Positions 19,322 to 28,575 of a DNA stretch of 37,886 nt are shown here, one piece after another; within the stretch, counting starts at the first letter, position 1; every line of letters begins with the position of its first letter. The position numbers and the translations under genes were made by a program. Under the pieces are notes generated by a model, which was not told where the DNA came from, made no database searches, and saw nothing but the letters and a program-made list of their open reading frames with translations. Location: positions 1-37,886 of the forward strand of contig CAJXEN010000003.1 of NCBI GenBank assembly GCA_913052465.1, written 5' to 3'. The stretch comes from an uncultured Oceanospirillaceae bacterium. GTDB taxonomy: Bacteria > Pseudomonadota > Gammaproteobacteria > Pseudomonadales > Balneatricaceae.

Positions 19322-20015
19322 GCAGGTTAGTTGTTGTTTAGGTGAGCAGCAATTTTATTACGACCTGCAGGTTCCTTTAGGTCAAGTCGTAGCGATTATG
19401 GGGGCCAGTGGGTCTGGTAAATCTACCTTGCTCAATTTACTTGCAGGATTTATTCAACCTCAAACTAGTAGTGCACAAATTTTTCTTGGAGATCTTCGTA
19501 TTGATCAGTTTGAGCCTGCCCAAAGGCCAGTGACAAGTTTATTCCAAGAACATAACTTATTCGCCCATATGTCGGTGTTTAATAACCTCGCTTTAGGTAT
19601 ACGCCCAAGCCTTAAGTTGACGATTGAAGAAAAATCTCAAGTCGAAAATGCATTGGACCAAGTGGGTTTAAAAGGTTTGGGTTCTCGTTTGCCTAAGCAG
19701 CTTTCAGGTGGTCAGCGTCAAAGGGTGGCGTTAGGTCGAGCTTTGGTGCGTCGTAAGCCGTTATTGTTGTTAGACGAACCCTTTAGTGCATTGGACCCGG
19801 CGTTAAGGCAGGAGATGGCGACCCTAGTTAAGCGTTTAAGCCGGCAACAAAAGCTCACTGTTCTGCTGGTTACTCACGAACCAAAAGATGCTTTGGAACT
19901 AGCCGAAACTGTTGTCTTTATTGCAGATGGTCGAGTCCATTGGCAAGGATCGAGTAATGATTTTCTGCAACAAAAAGACCATCATATCCAAGCCTATTTA
20001 GGCCAAAGCTGCTAA
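19308..20015 (+). CDS. thiQ: Thiamine ABC transporter ATPase
   Basis: Walker A GASGSGKST; RPVTSLFQEHNLFAHMSV; LSGGQRQRVALGRALVR; LDEPFSALDPALRQEM. Confidence 0.9.
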   Translation: MINFKQVSCCLGEQQFYYDLQVPLGQVVAIMGASGSGKSTLLNLLAGFIQPQTSSAQIFLGDLRIDQFEPAQRPVTSLFQEHNLFAHMSVFNNLALGIRPSLKLTIEEKSQVENALDQVGLKGLGSRLPKQLSGGQRQRVALGRALVRRKPLLLLDEPFSALDPALRQEMATLVKRLSRQQKLTVLLVTHEPKDALELAETVVFIADGRVHWQGSSNDFLQQKDHHIQAYLGQSC

Positions 20016-20035
20016 CCTTGTAATATTGTTCTAAG

Positions 20036-21556
20036 ATGAATCAAACTATGCGCAACACCGACACAACGCAGCCTGCCAATCACAGTTCTAGCCACAGCTC
20101 GAGTCATAGCGCAGGACCGTTCCCAGAACATCCTCCCCAGCTAGAGCAGGCTGACCATGTGCTCATTATTGGTGCGGGTATTTCTGGTTTAGCAAGCGCT
20201 TGGTTTTTGCAGCAACAGGGGTTTTCTGTCACTGTTTTGGAGGCAGGTAATCAAGTAGGTGGTAATTTACAAACAGTACAAAAGCACGGCTGTCAATTTG
20301 AACGTGGTCCAAATTCTTTTATCAATAATCGCCCCGCGATGGCTCAACTTATTGAACAGGCTGGGTTAAAGCCGCATCTAGTATTGGCAAACCAGGCTGC
20401 ACATAAACGCTTTATTGGAAAAAAAGGCCGCATGTTGGCCTTGCCTATGGGCATCTTAGATGCCCTAACCACTCCTGTTTTGAGCATCTTTGGAAAAATG
20501 AGAGTGTTGGTTGAGCCTTTTATTGGCAAAGCTAAGGCAGAAGAAAGTATCGCCAAATATGTAAGGCGTAGGCTCGGCCATGAAATGCTAGACTGGTTGG
20601 TGGACCCATTTATTTCGGGTGTGTTTGCAGGTGATCCAGAAAAGCTATCTGTGCGTGCAGCTGTGCCTAAGGTGTATGCCCTAGAAAATGAATACGGCTC
20701 TATTGTTGTTGGTGGTGTTGCCAAAATGAAAGCTAAAGTGCGTCATAAAAAGCTAGAGCAGCAGCAGGGAATTGTATCTTTAGACGCGGCTATGATGAGC
20801 TTTTCTGGCGGGCTGCACCAGTTGCCAGAGGTGCTAGCTCAACAACTAGGGCCAGCAGTGAAATTAAATACCCAAGTGGATAGCCTAACTTATAGTAACG
20901 AATTTGGTTATCAGGCAAGGTCTGGTGATGAAATTTGGCAGGCCTCGCAGGTGGTTATGGCTGTTCCAGCTGCTCAGGTGGCCCGACTAATAGATGATTT
21001 AGTACCTGTAGATGAAGCTTTGCTGGCACAAGCAAAAGAGTGTTTACGAGGCGTTGAATACCCTGCTGTGGCAAGTATTAGTATGGCCTTTGAAAAGAGC
21101 CAAATTGAGCATGCGCTAGATGGGTTTGGTTGTTTATTACCCACGAAAGAGAAAAAACAGACCTTAGGTGTGTTATTTCCTTCTAGTATTTTTTCTGATC
21201 GTTGCCCAGCCAACCAACACCTCATCACTGTGTTTATTGGTGGTGGGCGCGGTCAAGAGGCCATGAACTTAACGTCACAGCAAAGAGTGGACCTGGTGTT
21301 AAAAGAGTTATCGCCTTACCTTGGTATTAAGGGCCAACCACTATGGCATGAAGAAAGCTTCTGGCCTAACGCGATTCCTCAATACCACTTGGGCCATTTG
21401 CAAAAGGTTGCGTTAGTTGATGAAGCGTTGGCTCAATTTCCGGGCCTATATATGCGTAGTAATTGGCGAGATGGTGTCGCCTTAGGTGACTGTGTCGAAA
21501 ACGCGCTGCAATTAGCCAATACTGTGAGCCGTAATTTGTCTCCAAGCTTAAAATAA
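20036..21556 (+). CDS. Oxygen-dependent (HemY/PPOX-type) protoporphyrinogen oxidase; N-terminus uncertain
   Basis: FAD motif VLIIGAGISGLASAWFLQQQGFSVTVLEAGNQVGGNLQT; WLVDPFISGVFAGDPEKLSVRAA; C-term GLYMRSNWRDGVALGDCVENA. Confidence 0.9.
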   Translation: MNQTMRNTDTTQPANHSSSHSSSHSAGPFPEHPPQLEQADHVLIIGAGISGLASAWFLQQQGFSVTVLEAGNQVGGNLQTVQKHGCQFERGPNSFINNRPAMAQLIEQAGLKPHLVLANQAAHKRFIGKKGRMLALPMGILDALTTPVLSIFGKMRVLVEPFIGKAKAEESIAKYVRRRLGHEMLDWLVDPFISGVFAGDPEKLSVRAAVPKVYALENEYGSIVVGGVAKMKAKVRHKKLEQQQGIVSLDAAMMSFSGGLHQLPEVLAQQLGPAVKLNTQVDSLTYSNEFGYQARSGDEIWQASQVVMAVPAAQVARLIDDLVPVDEALLAQAKECLRGVEYPAVASISMAFEKSQIEHALDGFGCLLPTKEKKQTLGVLFPSSIFSDRCPANQHLITVFIGGGRGQEAMNLTSQQRVDLVLKELSPYLGIKGQPLWHEESFWPNAIPQYHLGHLQKVALVDEALAQFPGLYMRSNWRDGVALGDCVENALQLANTVSRNLSPSLK

Positions 21557-21579
21557 TGAACTCAGGCGTTCTCTAAATT

Positions 21580-22203
21580 ATGTATAAACCCACATTTAAG
21601 CGTGCAGATGTTCGTATAACGCATCAAGAAACTGTATATCACGGCTTCTATCAAGTTCAAAAGCTAAACTTACAGCATCGATTGTTTAATGGTGGATGGA
21701 GTAAAGAACTACACAGAGAGTTAGTTGTGCGGTTGCCGGCGGTAGCTGTACTTATGTATGACGCCAACACAGACGAAGTAGCCTTGATCGAACAATTTCG
21801 GGTTGGGGCCATGGCCCATAAAGACGGACCGTGGCAGCTGGAAATGGTCGCTGGCATGATTGATACCCAAGAAACTTCGGAACAAGTGGCTGTTCGAGAA
21901 TGTAAGGAAGAGTCTGGAGCAATTATCAATCCACGTGAGTTAGAGGTAGTGTGTAAATACCTCGTCACTCCAGGTGGCAGCAACGAAAGCCTAGATATAT
22001 ATTGTGCCCCTGTGGATGTTAGCCAGTTAGGAGGGGTTCATGGGTTGCCCACAGAAGGTGAAGACATTAGAGTGCAAATAATGAAGCGCCAAATTATTTG
22101 GCAAATGTTAGAGCAAGGTAGGCTGACTAACGCTGCCACCATTATCGCTATACAGTGGCTGCAATTACATTACCCTAGACTACAATCTCAATGGGGTAGC
22201 TGA
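21580..22203 (+). CDS. nudF: ADP-ribose pyrophosphatase (Nudix)
   Basis: LEMVAGMIDTQETSEQVAVRECKEESGA Nudix box; located 5' of cpdA. Confidence 0.92.
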   Translation: MYKPTFKRADVRITHQETVYHGFYQVQKLNLQHRLFNGGWSKELHRELVVRLPAVAVLMYDANTDEVALIEQFRVGAMAHKDGPWQLEMVAGMIDTQETSEQVAVRECKEESGAIINPRELEVVCKYLVTPGGSNESLDIYCAPVDVSQLGGVHGLPTEGEDIRVQIMKRQIIWQMLEQGRLTNAATIIAIQWLQLHYPRLQSQWGS

Positions 22204-22961
22204 TGAGTTTATGTATCGCCCAAATCACCGATTGCCACCTTCAAGCTGATGCGTTAAATCCGTACAAGGGTGTCGATGCTGATGCTCATTTAGACCAGTG
22301 TTTGTCTTGGTTGAACAGCTATGCCCAGGTGGATCTGTTGATGCTTACGGGAGACCTAAGCCATTTTGGTAGCGAATCTGCATACCGGCGACTACAGCAA
22401 AAGCTGAGTGGCTTAGCCTACCCTTGTATTTGGTTGGCGGGTAATCATGACAACTGTGAAATGATGCAGCAGGTTTCTGGTGAGCTAGTGCAACAACTTC
22501 GTGTGTTTGACTATGAACATTGGCGTTTGCTGGTGCTTAACACCACAGATCAGCCTGATGGCATGGGAGGTGGTAGTGTGGCTGCTACCCAGATGGAGCA
22601 GCTCAAATTAGGACTGGAAAACGATGCTGTGACACCCGTATGTGTGTTCATGCACCATAATTCGGTACCAGTTAATTCCTTATGGCAAGACAATATAATG
22701 CTGGGTAACGCGGCACAATTTAATGCTCTCGTAGCCGCTAACCCTCAAGTGAAAGCTGTAGTTTGTGGTCATGTACATCAACAGTTTGACCAGCTAATAG
22801 GCAGCGCACGTTTTCTTGCTACGCCTTCTAGTGCAGTACAGTTCACCTGTGAGCAACGAGAGTTTAAAGTGCAAACAGAGCTAGGCCCTGGTTTAAGGAT
22901 GCTTACGTTAGAGAATGATGGTCAAATTTATACTAAAGTAAAGCGTTTAGCTAAAGTATAA
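22203..22961 (+). CDS. cpdA: 3',5'-cAMP phosphodiesterase, CpdA-type metallophosphoesterase
   Basis: AQITDCHLQ; LTGDLSHFGS; WLAGNHDN; MHHNSVPV; CGHVHQQFD; start overlaps nudF stop by 1 bp. Confidence 0.93.
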   Translation: MSLCIAQITDCHLQADALNPYKGVDADAHLDQCLSWLNSYAQVDLLMLTGDLSHFGSESAYRRLQQKLSGLAYPCIWLAGNHDNCEMMQQVSGELVQQLRVFDYEHWRLLVLNTTDQPDGMGGGSVAATQMEQLKLGLENDAVTPVCVFMHHNSVPVNSLWQDNIMLGNAAQFNALVAANPQVKAVVCGHVHQQFDQLIGSARFLATPSSAVQFTCEQREFKVQTELGPGLRMLTLENDGQIYTKVKRLAKV

Positions 22962-23115
22962 AATAATGCATGGAAGCGCAAAATACCTCGGCAATCTGTA
23001 ATTACTGCTATTATTACTGCTTTTGTTGCAAACTAGCGATGAAGTGTTAGATTGTCGCTAACCCTAATGTCCCACTTTTATGACGTTTTCACTACACTAT
23101 CGGCGAAGTAACCCC

Positions 23116-25014
23116 ATGGCACAAGATAACTATACAGCGGATTCCATTGAAGTATTAAGTGGTCTAGACCCAGTTAAAAAGCGACCGGGTATGTACACGG
23201 ATACTAGTCGACCAAACCACCTTGCTCAAGAAGTGATCGATAACTCGGTGGATGAGGCGCTAGCTGGTCACGCTGATCAAATTGATATTATCCTTCATAG
23301 TGATCACTCGCTTACTGTTATTGATAATGGCCGTGGTATGCCTGTAGACATGCATGCGGAAGAAGGGGTGAGTGGTGTGGAGCTCATTCTTACTCGCTTG
23401 CACGCAGGTGGTAAATTTTCCAACAAAAACTACCAGTTCTCTGGTGGCTTGCATGGGGTAGGTATCTCTGTGGTAAACGCCTTAACCTCTGCCTTAGAGG
23501 TTAAAATTCGGCGTAATGGCCAAGTGCATCGCATCGCTTTCGCCAACGGTCATAAAGTCAGTGAATTAGAGGTAGTGGATACTGTGGGCCAGCGTAATAC
23601 GGGTACTAGCGTCACCTTCTTGCCAGACCCACAATACTTTGACTCTGCTAAATTCTCTGTGCCGCGACTTAAGCATGTGCTGCGGGCTAAGGCGGTATTG
23701 TGCAGCGGACTAAAGGTCACTTTTTTAGATTTAACCACGGCTACTAAAGAAAAGCATGAGTGGTATTACCAAGAGGGGCTAGAGGATTACCTTCAAGGTG
23801 CTAACGATGGTTATGTGTGTCTACCAGCAACGCCTTTTGTAGGTAACCGAAAAAGTGAAATTGAAGGTGTGGATTGGGCAGTGCAGTGGCTGCCAGAAGG
23901 CGGCGACTTAACCCAAGAAGGTTACGTTAACCTGATTCCAACTTCACAAGGTGGTACTCATGTTAATGGCTTGCGCAGCGGTTTACTGGACGCTTTAAGA
24001 GAGTTTTGTGAAATTCGTACTTTATTACCTCGCGGGGTGAAGCTTGGCCCAGAAGACATATGGGATCGTTGCTGCTTTGTATTATCAGTAAAAATGCAAG
24101 ACCCTCAGTTCTCTGGACAAACTAAAGAGCGGCTTTCTTCACGTCAAATTGTGGCTTATGTGTCTGGCGAAGTGAAAGATGCGTTTAGTTTATGGCTCAA
24201 TAAACATACTGATGAAGGAGAGTTATTAGCTGATTTGGTGATAGGCCATGCCCAAAAACGCTTGCGGGCTGGTAAAAAAGTCATTCGTAAGAAAATCACC
24301 CAAGGCCCAGCTTTGCCTGGCAAGTTGGCAGATTGCAGTGGCACTGATGTTAGCCGAGGGGAGCTGTTTTTGGTGGAAGGAGATTCTGCTGGTGGTTCTG
24401 CCAAACAAGCACGAGAGCGAGAATTCCAAGCTATCCTGCCTTTGCGAGGTAAAATACTCAACACATGGGAAGTTGACTCTGGACAAATATTGGCCTCTCA
24501 AGAAGTGCATAATATTGCTGTTGCCATGGGAGTAGATCCTGGGGCAGATGATTTGGAAGGTTTGCGTTACGGCAAGATTTGTATCTTAGCTGATGCCGAC
24601 TCGGACGGTTTACACATAGCCACGCTTCTGTGTGCTTTGTTCGTTCGCCACTTTAAACCTTTAGTTGCTGCAGGCCATGTTTATGTCGCTATGCCGCCTT
24701 TGTATCGTATCGATATTGGCAAAGAGGTATTTTATGCTCTGGATGAAAGCGAAAAACAAAGTGTGTTAGACCATATAACGGCTGAGAAAAAGCGCGGCAA
24801 GGTCAATGTTCAGCGGTTTAAGGGGTTGGGTGAAATGAATCCTTCTCAACTAAGAGAAACGACCATGAAGCCAGATAGTCGTAGGCTAGTGCAGCTTAGT
24901 ATAGAGGCAGGTGACGGTACTTTGGAAGTGATGGATATGCTGTTGGCTAAAAAGCGTTCTGGCGATCGTAAAGCTTGGTTGCAAGAAAAAGGAAACTTGG
25001 CTCAAGCAGAATGA
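23116..25014 (+). CDS. parE: DNA topoisomerase IV subunit B
   Basis: MAQDNYTADSIEVLSGLDPVKKRPGMYTDTSRPNHLAQEVIDNSVDEALAGHA; ends before 650 aa; start set at ATG 23116. Confidence 0.97.
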   Translation: MAQDNYTADSIEVLSGLDPVKKRPGMYTDTSRPNHLAQEVIDNSVDEALAGHADQIDIILHSDHSLTVIDNGRGMPVDMHAEEGVSGVELILTRLHAGGKFSNKNYQFSGGLHGVGISVVNALTSALEVKIRRNGQVHRIAFANGHKVSELEVVDTVGQRNTGTSVTFLPDPQYFDSAKFSVPRLKHVLRAKAVLCSGLKVTFLDLTTATKEKHEWYYQEGLEDYLQGANDGYVCLPATPFVGNRKSEIEGVDWAVQWLPEGGDLTQEGYVNLIPTSQGGTHVNGLRSGLLDALREFCEIRTLLPRGVKLGPEDIWDRCCFVLSVKMQDPQFSGQTKERLSSRQIVAYVSGEVKDAFSLWLNKHTDEGELLADLVIGHAQKRLRAGKKVIRKKITQGPALPGKLADCSGTDVSRGELFLVEGDSAGGSAKQAREREFQAILPLRGKILNTWEVDSGQILASQEVHNIAVAMGVDPGADDLEGLRYGKICILADADSDGLHIATLLCALFVRHFKPLVAAGHVYVAMPPLYRIDIGKEVFYALDESEKQSVLDHITAEKKRGKVNVQRFKGLGEMNPSQLRETTMKPDSRRLVQLSIEAGDGTLEVMDMLLAKKRSGDRKAWLQEKGNLAQAE

Positions 25015-25153
25015 ACTGGCGTGGTATCTGTAATTTTGTTATAAAAATAACGTGATCTTTGCAATCCTTTGCACTGTCTACACTCACTCTTGCAAATGGA
25101 ACCCTATAATAGAGTCATCTCATCAGGGAGACAACTTAACTAGGAGCAAGACC

Positions 25154-25717
25154 ATGAAAGCATTGATCAAACGTGGCTTAATTATTGTGCCAGCTTTAGT
25201 GCTAGCGGGTGTAATGGCTGCAGGAGCTGCGATGGCAGATACTAAGGATGATCATCGTAGCTGGGGTGCAATGGGTGGCCAAGATAGTTATCACGGCCAT
25301 AACGAAGGAAAAAATGGTGGCCGAACGATTGATAAGATGATTCAACACATGTCTAAGGCGCTTGATTTGACGGATGCGCAAGAAGATGCCATTAAAGACA
25401 CTATCAAAGGGCAGCACAAAGGTCAGCATAAAGCGATTGTCGTTGCTAATCGTCAGGCCATGGCGAAACGCTTTTCAGAGTTGGCGCAGCTAGAATCTGG
25501 CAGTGAGGCGTATATTGCTAAGGCCAAAGCGATTGGCGCTTTGCAGGGCAAGGCAATAGCTCAGGGTTTGATTGATCGAGCCAGTATCCAAAAACAGGTT
25601 ATGGATCTACTGACGCCAGAGCAGGTGCAAAATTTTCAAGTAATGAGTAACAAGATGATTCAGAAGCGAGCGAGTCACATGGATAATCATTACAAAAAAG
25701 GTGATCACTCTAATTAG
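25154..25717 (+). CDS. Spy/CpxP-like periplasmic protein with signal peptide and His-rich ends
   Basis: MKALIKRGLIIVPALVLAGVMAAGAAMA signal peptide; LTxxQ-like motifs LDLTDAQ and LLTPEQ; AGGAG RBS upstream. Confidence 0.75.
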   Translation: MKALIKRGLIIVPALVLAGVMAAGAAMADTKDDHRSWGAMGGQDSYHGHNEGKNGGRTIDKMIQHMSKALDLTDAQEDAIKDTIKGQHKGQHKAIVVANRQAMAKRFSELAQLESGSEAYIAKAKAIGALQGKAIAQGLIDRASIQKQVMDLLTPEQVQNFQVMSNKMIQKRASHMDNHYKKGDHSN

Positions 25718-25746
25718 CCAGTAAAACAGCGTTAAATCGCTTTAAC

Positions 25747-25780
25747 AAAAACCGTAGCAACACTCTTGCTGCGGTTTTTT
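25747..25780 (+). terminator. Intrinsic terminator after the Spy/CpxP-like gene
   Basis: AAAACCGTAGCAA-CACTC-TTGCTGCGGTTTTTT, one G.U pair in stem. Confidence 0.85.
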
Positions 25781-25823
25781 AGCTTTAACTAGGATATAAT
25801 TCCGCTCTTTTATATGGCCCTGT

Positions 25824-25864
25824 TATTAGCCTCTACTATTAGCCTCCAAATATTAGCCTCCAAA
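25824..25864 (+). repeat. Three-copy tandem repeat upstream of lepA
   Basis: TATTAGCCTCTAC / TATTAGCCTCCAAA / TATTAGCCTCCAAA in direct succession. Confidence 0.95.
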
Positions 25865-25892
25865 TTTTTGAGGCAACTGGGAAGTCCACTGC

Positions 25893-27692
25893 ATGTCCAT
25901 TAATTCCTTGATTCGAAATTTTTCTATTATCGCTCATATTGATCATGGCAAATCTACTATTGCCGATCGCTTTATCCAAATGTGTGGCGGTTTGTCTGAT
26001 CGTGAAATGGAGCAGCAAGTACTTGACTCCATGGATATCGAGCGTGAACGCGGTATTACTATCAAAGCTCAAAGTGTTACTTTGGATTTTCACAGCAAAG
26101 ATGGTAAAACATATCAGCTAAACTTTATCGATACGCCAGGGCATGTAGACTTCTCCTACGAAGTGTCTCGCTCATTAGAGGCCTGTGAGGGCGCTTTGTT
26201 GGTGGTGGATGCAGCACAAGGAGTAGAGGCTCAGTCAGTTGCCAACTGTTATACAGCCTTAGAGCTGGGTCTAGAAGTAGTGCCTGTGTTAAATAAAATG
26301 GATCTGCCTCAAGCTGATCCAGACAAAGTAAAGCAAGAAATTGAAGAAGTAATTGGTATCGATGCTAGTGACGCAATTGAAGCTTCAGCTAAAAGTGGCT
26401 TAGGTATGCAAGACGTGCTGGAGCAGTTAGTTGAGTTAATTCCGCCGCCTATTGGTGACGAAGACAAGCCCCTGCAAGCCTTGATTATTGATTCTTGGTT
26501 TGATAACTACCTTGGCATCGTATCATTAGTACGTATTAAAAATGGCGTATTGCGTAAGAAAGACAGAATTATAGTGAAGTCTACGGGTGTGCAATATGGC
26601 GTAGACGACCTGGGTATATTTACGCCTAAGCGCAAGCAAACTGGCATATTAAGGGCTGGTGAAGTAGGTTACGTGGTTGCAGGTATCAAAGATATTCACG
26701 GTGCACCTGTAGGCGATACATTAACCCACTTTAAAACCTCTGACGTTGAGAGCTTACCAGGCTTTAAGAAGGTGCAGCCTCAGGTGTATGCTGGGTTATT
26801 CCCTACTAGCTCTGATGACTACGAAGATTTCCGTGAGGCCCTAGCCAAACTAAGCCTTAACGACGCCTCTTTGTTTTATGAGCCAGAAAGCTCTGATGCC
26901 TTAGGTTTTGGCTTTCGTTGTGGTTTCTTGGGCATGTTGCATATGGAAATCATTCAAGAACGTTTAGAACGTGAATATAACCTGGACTTGTTAACTACGG
27001 CGCCTACTGTAATCTACGAGCTAGAACTCAATAACGGCAAAGTGATTTATGTAGACAATCCGTCCAAACTGCCTGATATGGGTGGTGTGGCGGAAATGCG
27101 TGAGCCCATTGTCGAAGCTAATATATTGGTGCCACAAGAGCATCTAGGCAACGTGATTACCCTGTGTGTGCAAAAGCGTGGTGTGCAAAAAAATATGCAG
27201 TTTACCGCCACTCAGGTGTCGTTGACCTACGACATGCCGATGAGTGAGGTAGTATTAGATTTCTTTGACCGTCTTAAATCTGTGAGCCGTGGCTATGCAT
27301 CTTTAGAATATAACTTTACTCGCTTTGAAGAAGCTAAGCTTGCGCGTTTGGATATTCTAATCAATGGTGAGCGAGTGGATGCTTTGGCGGTGATTATGCA
27401 CCGTGATAACGCCCAGTCTCGTGGTCGCCTTTTGTGTGAAAAAATGAAAGAGCTTATCCCAAGGCAGATGTTCGATGTGGCTATTCAGGCAGCTATAGGT
27501 GGTAATATTGTGGCTCGTACCACAGTTAAAGCCCTCCGCAAAAACGTTACAGCTAAATGTTATGGTGGCGACATTAGCCGTAAGAAAAAACTATTGTCAA
27601 AGCAGAAAGAAGGTAAAAAACGTATGAAACAGGTGGGTAATGTGGAAATTCCACAAGAAGCTTTCTTGGCGGTACTTAAGTTAGATAGTTAG
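25893..27692 (+). CDS. lepA: Elongation factor 4 (LepA)
   Basis: [52 protein letters not shown]; 599 aa. Confidence 0.98.
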   Translation: MSINSLIRNFSIIAHIDHGKSTIADRFIQMCGGLSDREMEQQVLDSMDIERERGITIKAQSVTLDFHSKDGKTYQLNFIDTPGHVDFSYEVSRSLEACEGALLVVDAAQGVEAQSVANCYTALELGLEVVPVLNKMDLPQADPDKVKQEIEEVIGIDASDAIEASAKSGLGMQDVLEQLVELIPPPIGDEDKPLQALIIDSWFDNYLGIVSLVRIKNGVLRKKDRIIVKSTGVQYGVDDLGIFTPKRKQTGILRAGEVGYVVAGIKDIHGAPVGDTLTHFKTSDVESLPGFKKVQPQVYAGLFPTSSDDYEDFREALAKLSLNDASLFYEPESSDALGFGFRCGFLGMLHMEIIQERLEREYNLDLLTTAPTVIYELELNNGKVIYVDNPSKLPDMGGVAEMREPIVEANILVPQEHLGNVITLCVQKRGVQKNMQFTATQVSLTYDMPMSEVVLDFFDRLKSVSRGYASLEYNFTRFEEAKLARLDILINGERVDALAVIMHRDNAQSRGRLLCEKMKELIPRQMFDVAIQAAIGGNIVARTTVKALRKNVTAKCYGGDISRKKKLLSKQKEGKKRMKQVGNVEIPQEAFLAVLKLDS

Positions 27693-27710
27693 TTAATTAG
27701 TTAGTTAGTA
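27686..27710 (+). repeat. Short imperfect TTAG/TAGT microsatellite covering the lepA stop
   Basis: TAGTTAGTTAATTAGTTAGTTAGTA. Confidence 0.9.
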
Positions 27711-27770
27711 GGTATCTAAGTAGGTCAATAGTTAACACAATAGCTGCTACATACAAAAGGTTAAATAGAT

Positions 27771-28574
27771 ATGATGGATTTTGATTTTGAATTGCTACTT
27801 ACGGTTCTAGTGGCAGTGTTTGGCGTTGGCTATGCCTTAGATGTGTGGTTGTGGAAACCCGCTCGCGTTGTAGCATTGGAGCTGGCGACGGCCAGCGCCG
27901 GTGGTGAATTACCTCAAGCAGACCAAAATAAAGTCATGCGTGAACCAATGTTCGCTGAATACAGCCGGTCGTTTTTTCCCGTGCTGGCCTTTGTGTTGGT
28001 CCTGCGCTCTTTTTTTATGGAGCCATACCAAATTCCTTCAGGTTCCATGTTGCCCACCCTTACAGTGGGTGACTTTATCGTCGTCAATAAGTTTGAATAC
28101 GGTATACGTTTACCCGTGTTAGGGACTAAGATTTTTAACTTTAATGACCCAAAAGTGGGTGATGTAATGGTGTTTAAGTATCCAGTGGATACGGCGATTA
28201 AGTTTATTAAGCGGGTGGTTGCGGTGCCTGGTGATACTTTAGAGCTGCGTGATAAGGTTATTTATATTAACGGTGAACAGATGGCTCAGACCTATATAGG
28301 TGATCAGTCGCCAACAACAGAAATTTATAAAGAACGAATAGGCGACGTTGAACACCTTATACTGCGTAATAAAAACCCTGGTAAAAATGGTGTGATCACT
28401 GTGCCACCGGGTAAGTACTTTACTATGGGAGACAACAGAGACGGCAGTAATGACAGCCGTTACTGGGGGTTTGTGCCAGAAGAAAATATTACCGGTAAGG
28501 CCGTTGCAGTGTGGCTGCATTGGGACAGTTTCTTTAGCTTGCCCAATTTCAGCACTGCAGGTAGCATAGACTAG
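27771..28574 (+). CDS. lepB: Signal peptidase I
   Basis: RSFFMEPYQIPSGSMLPTLTVGDFIVVNKFEYG; FIKRVVAVPGD; MGDNRDGSNDSRYWGFVPEENITGKAVAVW. Confidence 0.97.
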   Translation: MMDFDFELLLTVLVAVFGVGYALDVWLWKPARVVALELATASAGGELPQADQNKVMREPMFAEYSRSFFPVLAFVLVLRSFFMEPYQIPSGSMLPTLTVGDFIVVNKFEYGIRLPVLGTKIFNFNDPKVGDVMVFKYPVDTAIKFIKRVVAVPGDTLELRDKVIYINGEQMAQTYIGDQSPTTEIYKERIGDVEHLILRNKNPGKNGVITVPPGKYFTMGDNRDGSNDSRYWGFVPEENITGKAVAVWLHWDSFFSLPNFSTAGSID

Positions 28575-28575
28575 T

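Noticed and set aside
17708-20015. Reading the ABC pair as an iron(III) or sulfate importer
   Set aside because: Specific segments of both proteins match ThiP/ThiQ better than generic Fbp/Cys permeases, though substrate is not proven.
23116-25014. parE without parC nearby as a missing-partner anomaly
   Set aside because: parC is commonly unlinked or several genes away in gammaproteobacteria; absence from this window is uninformative.
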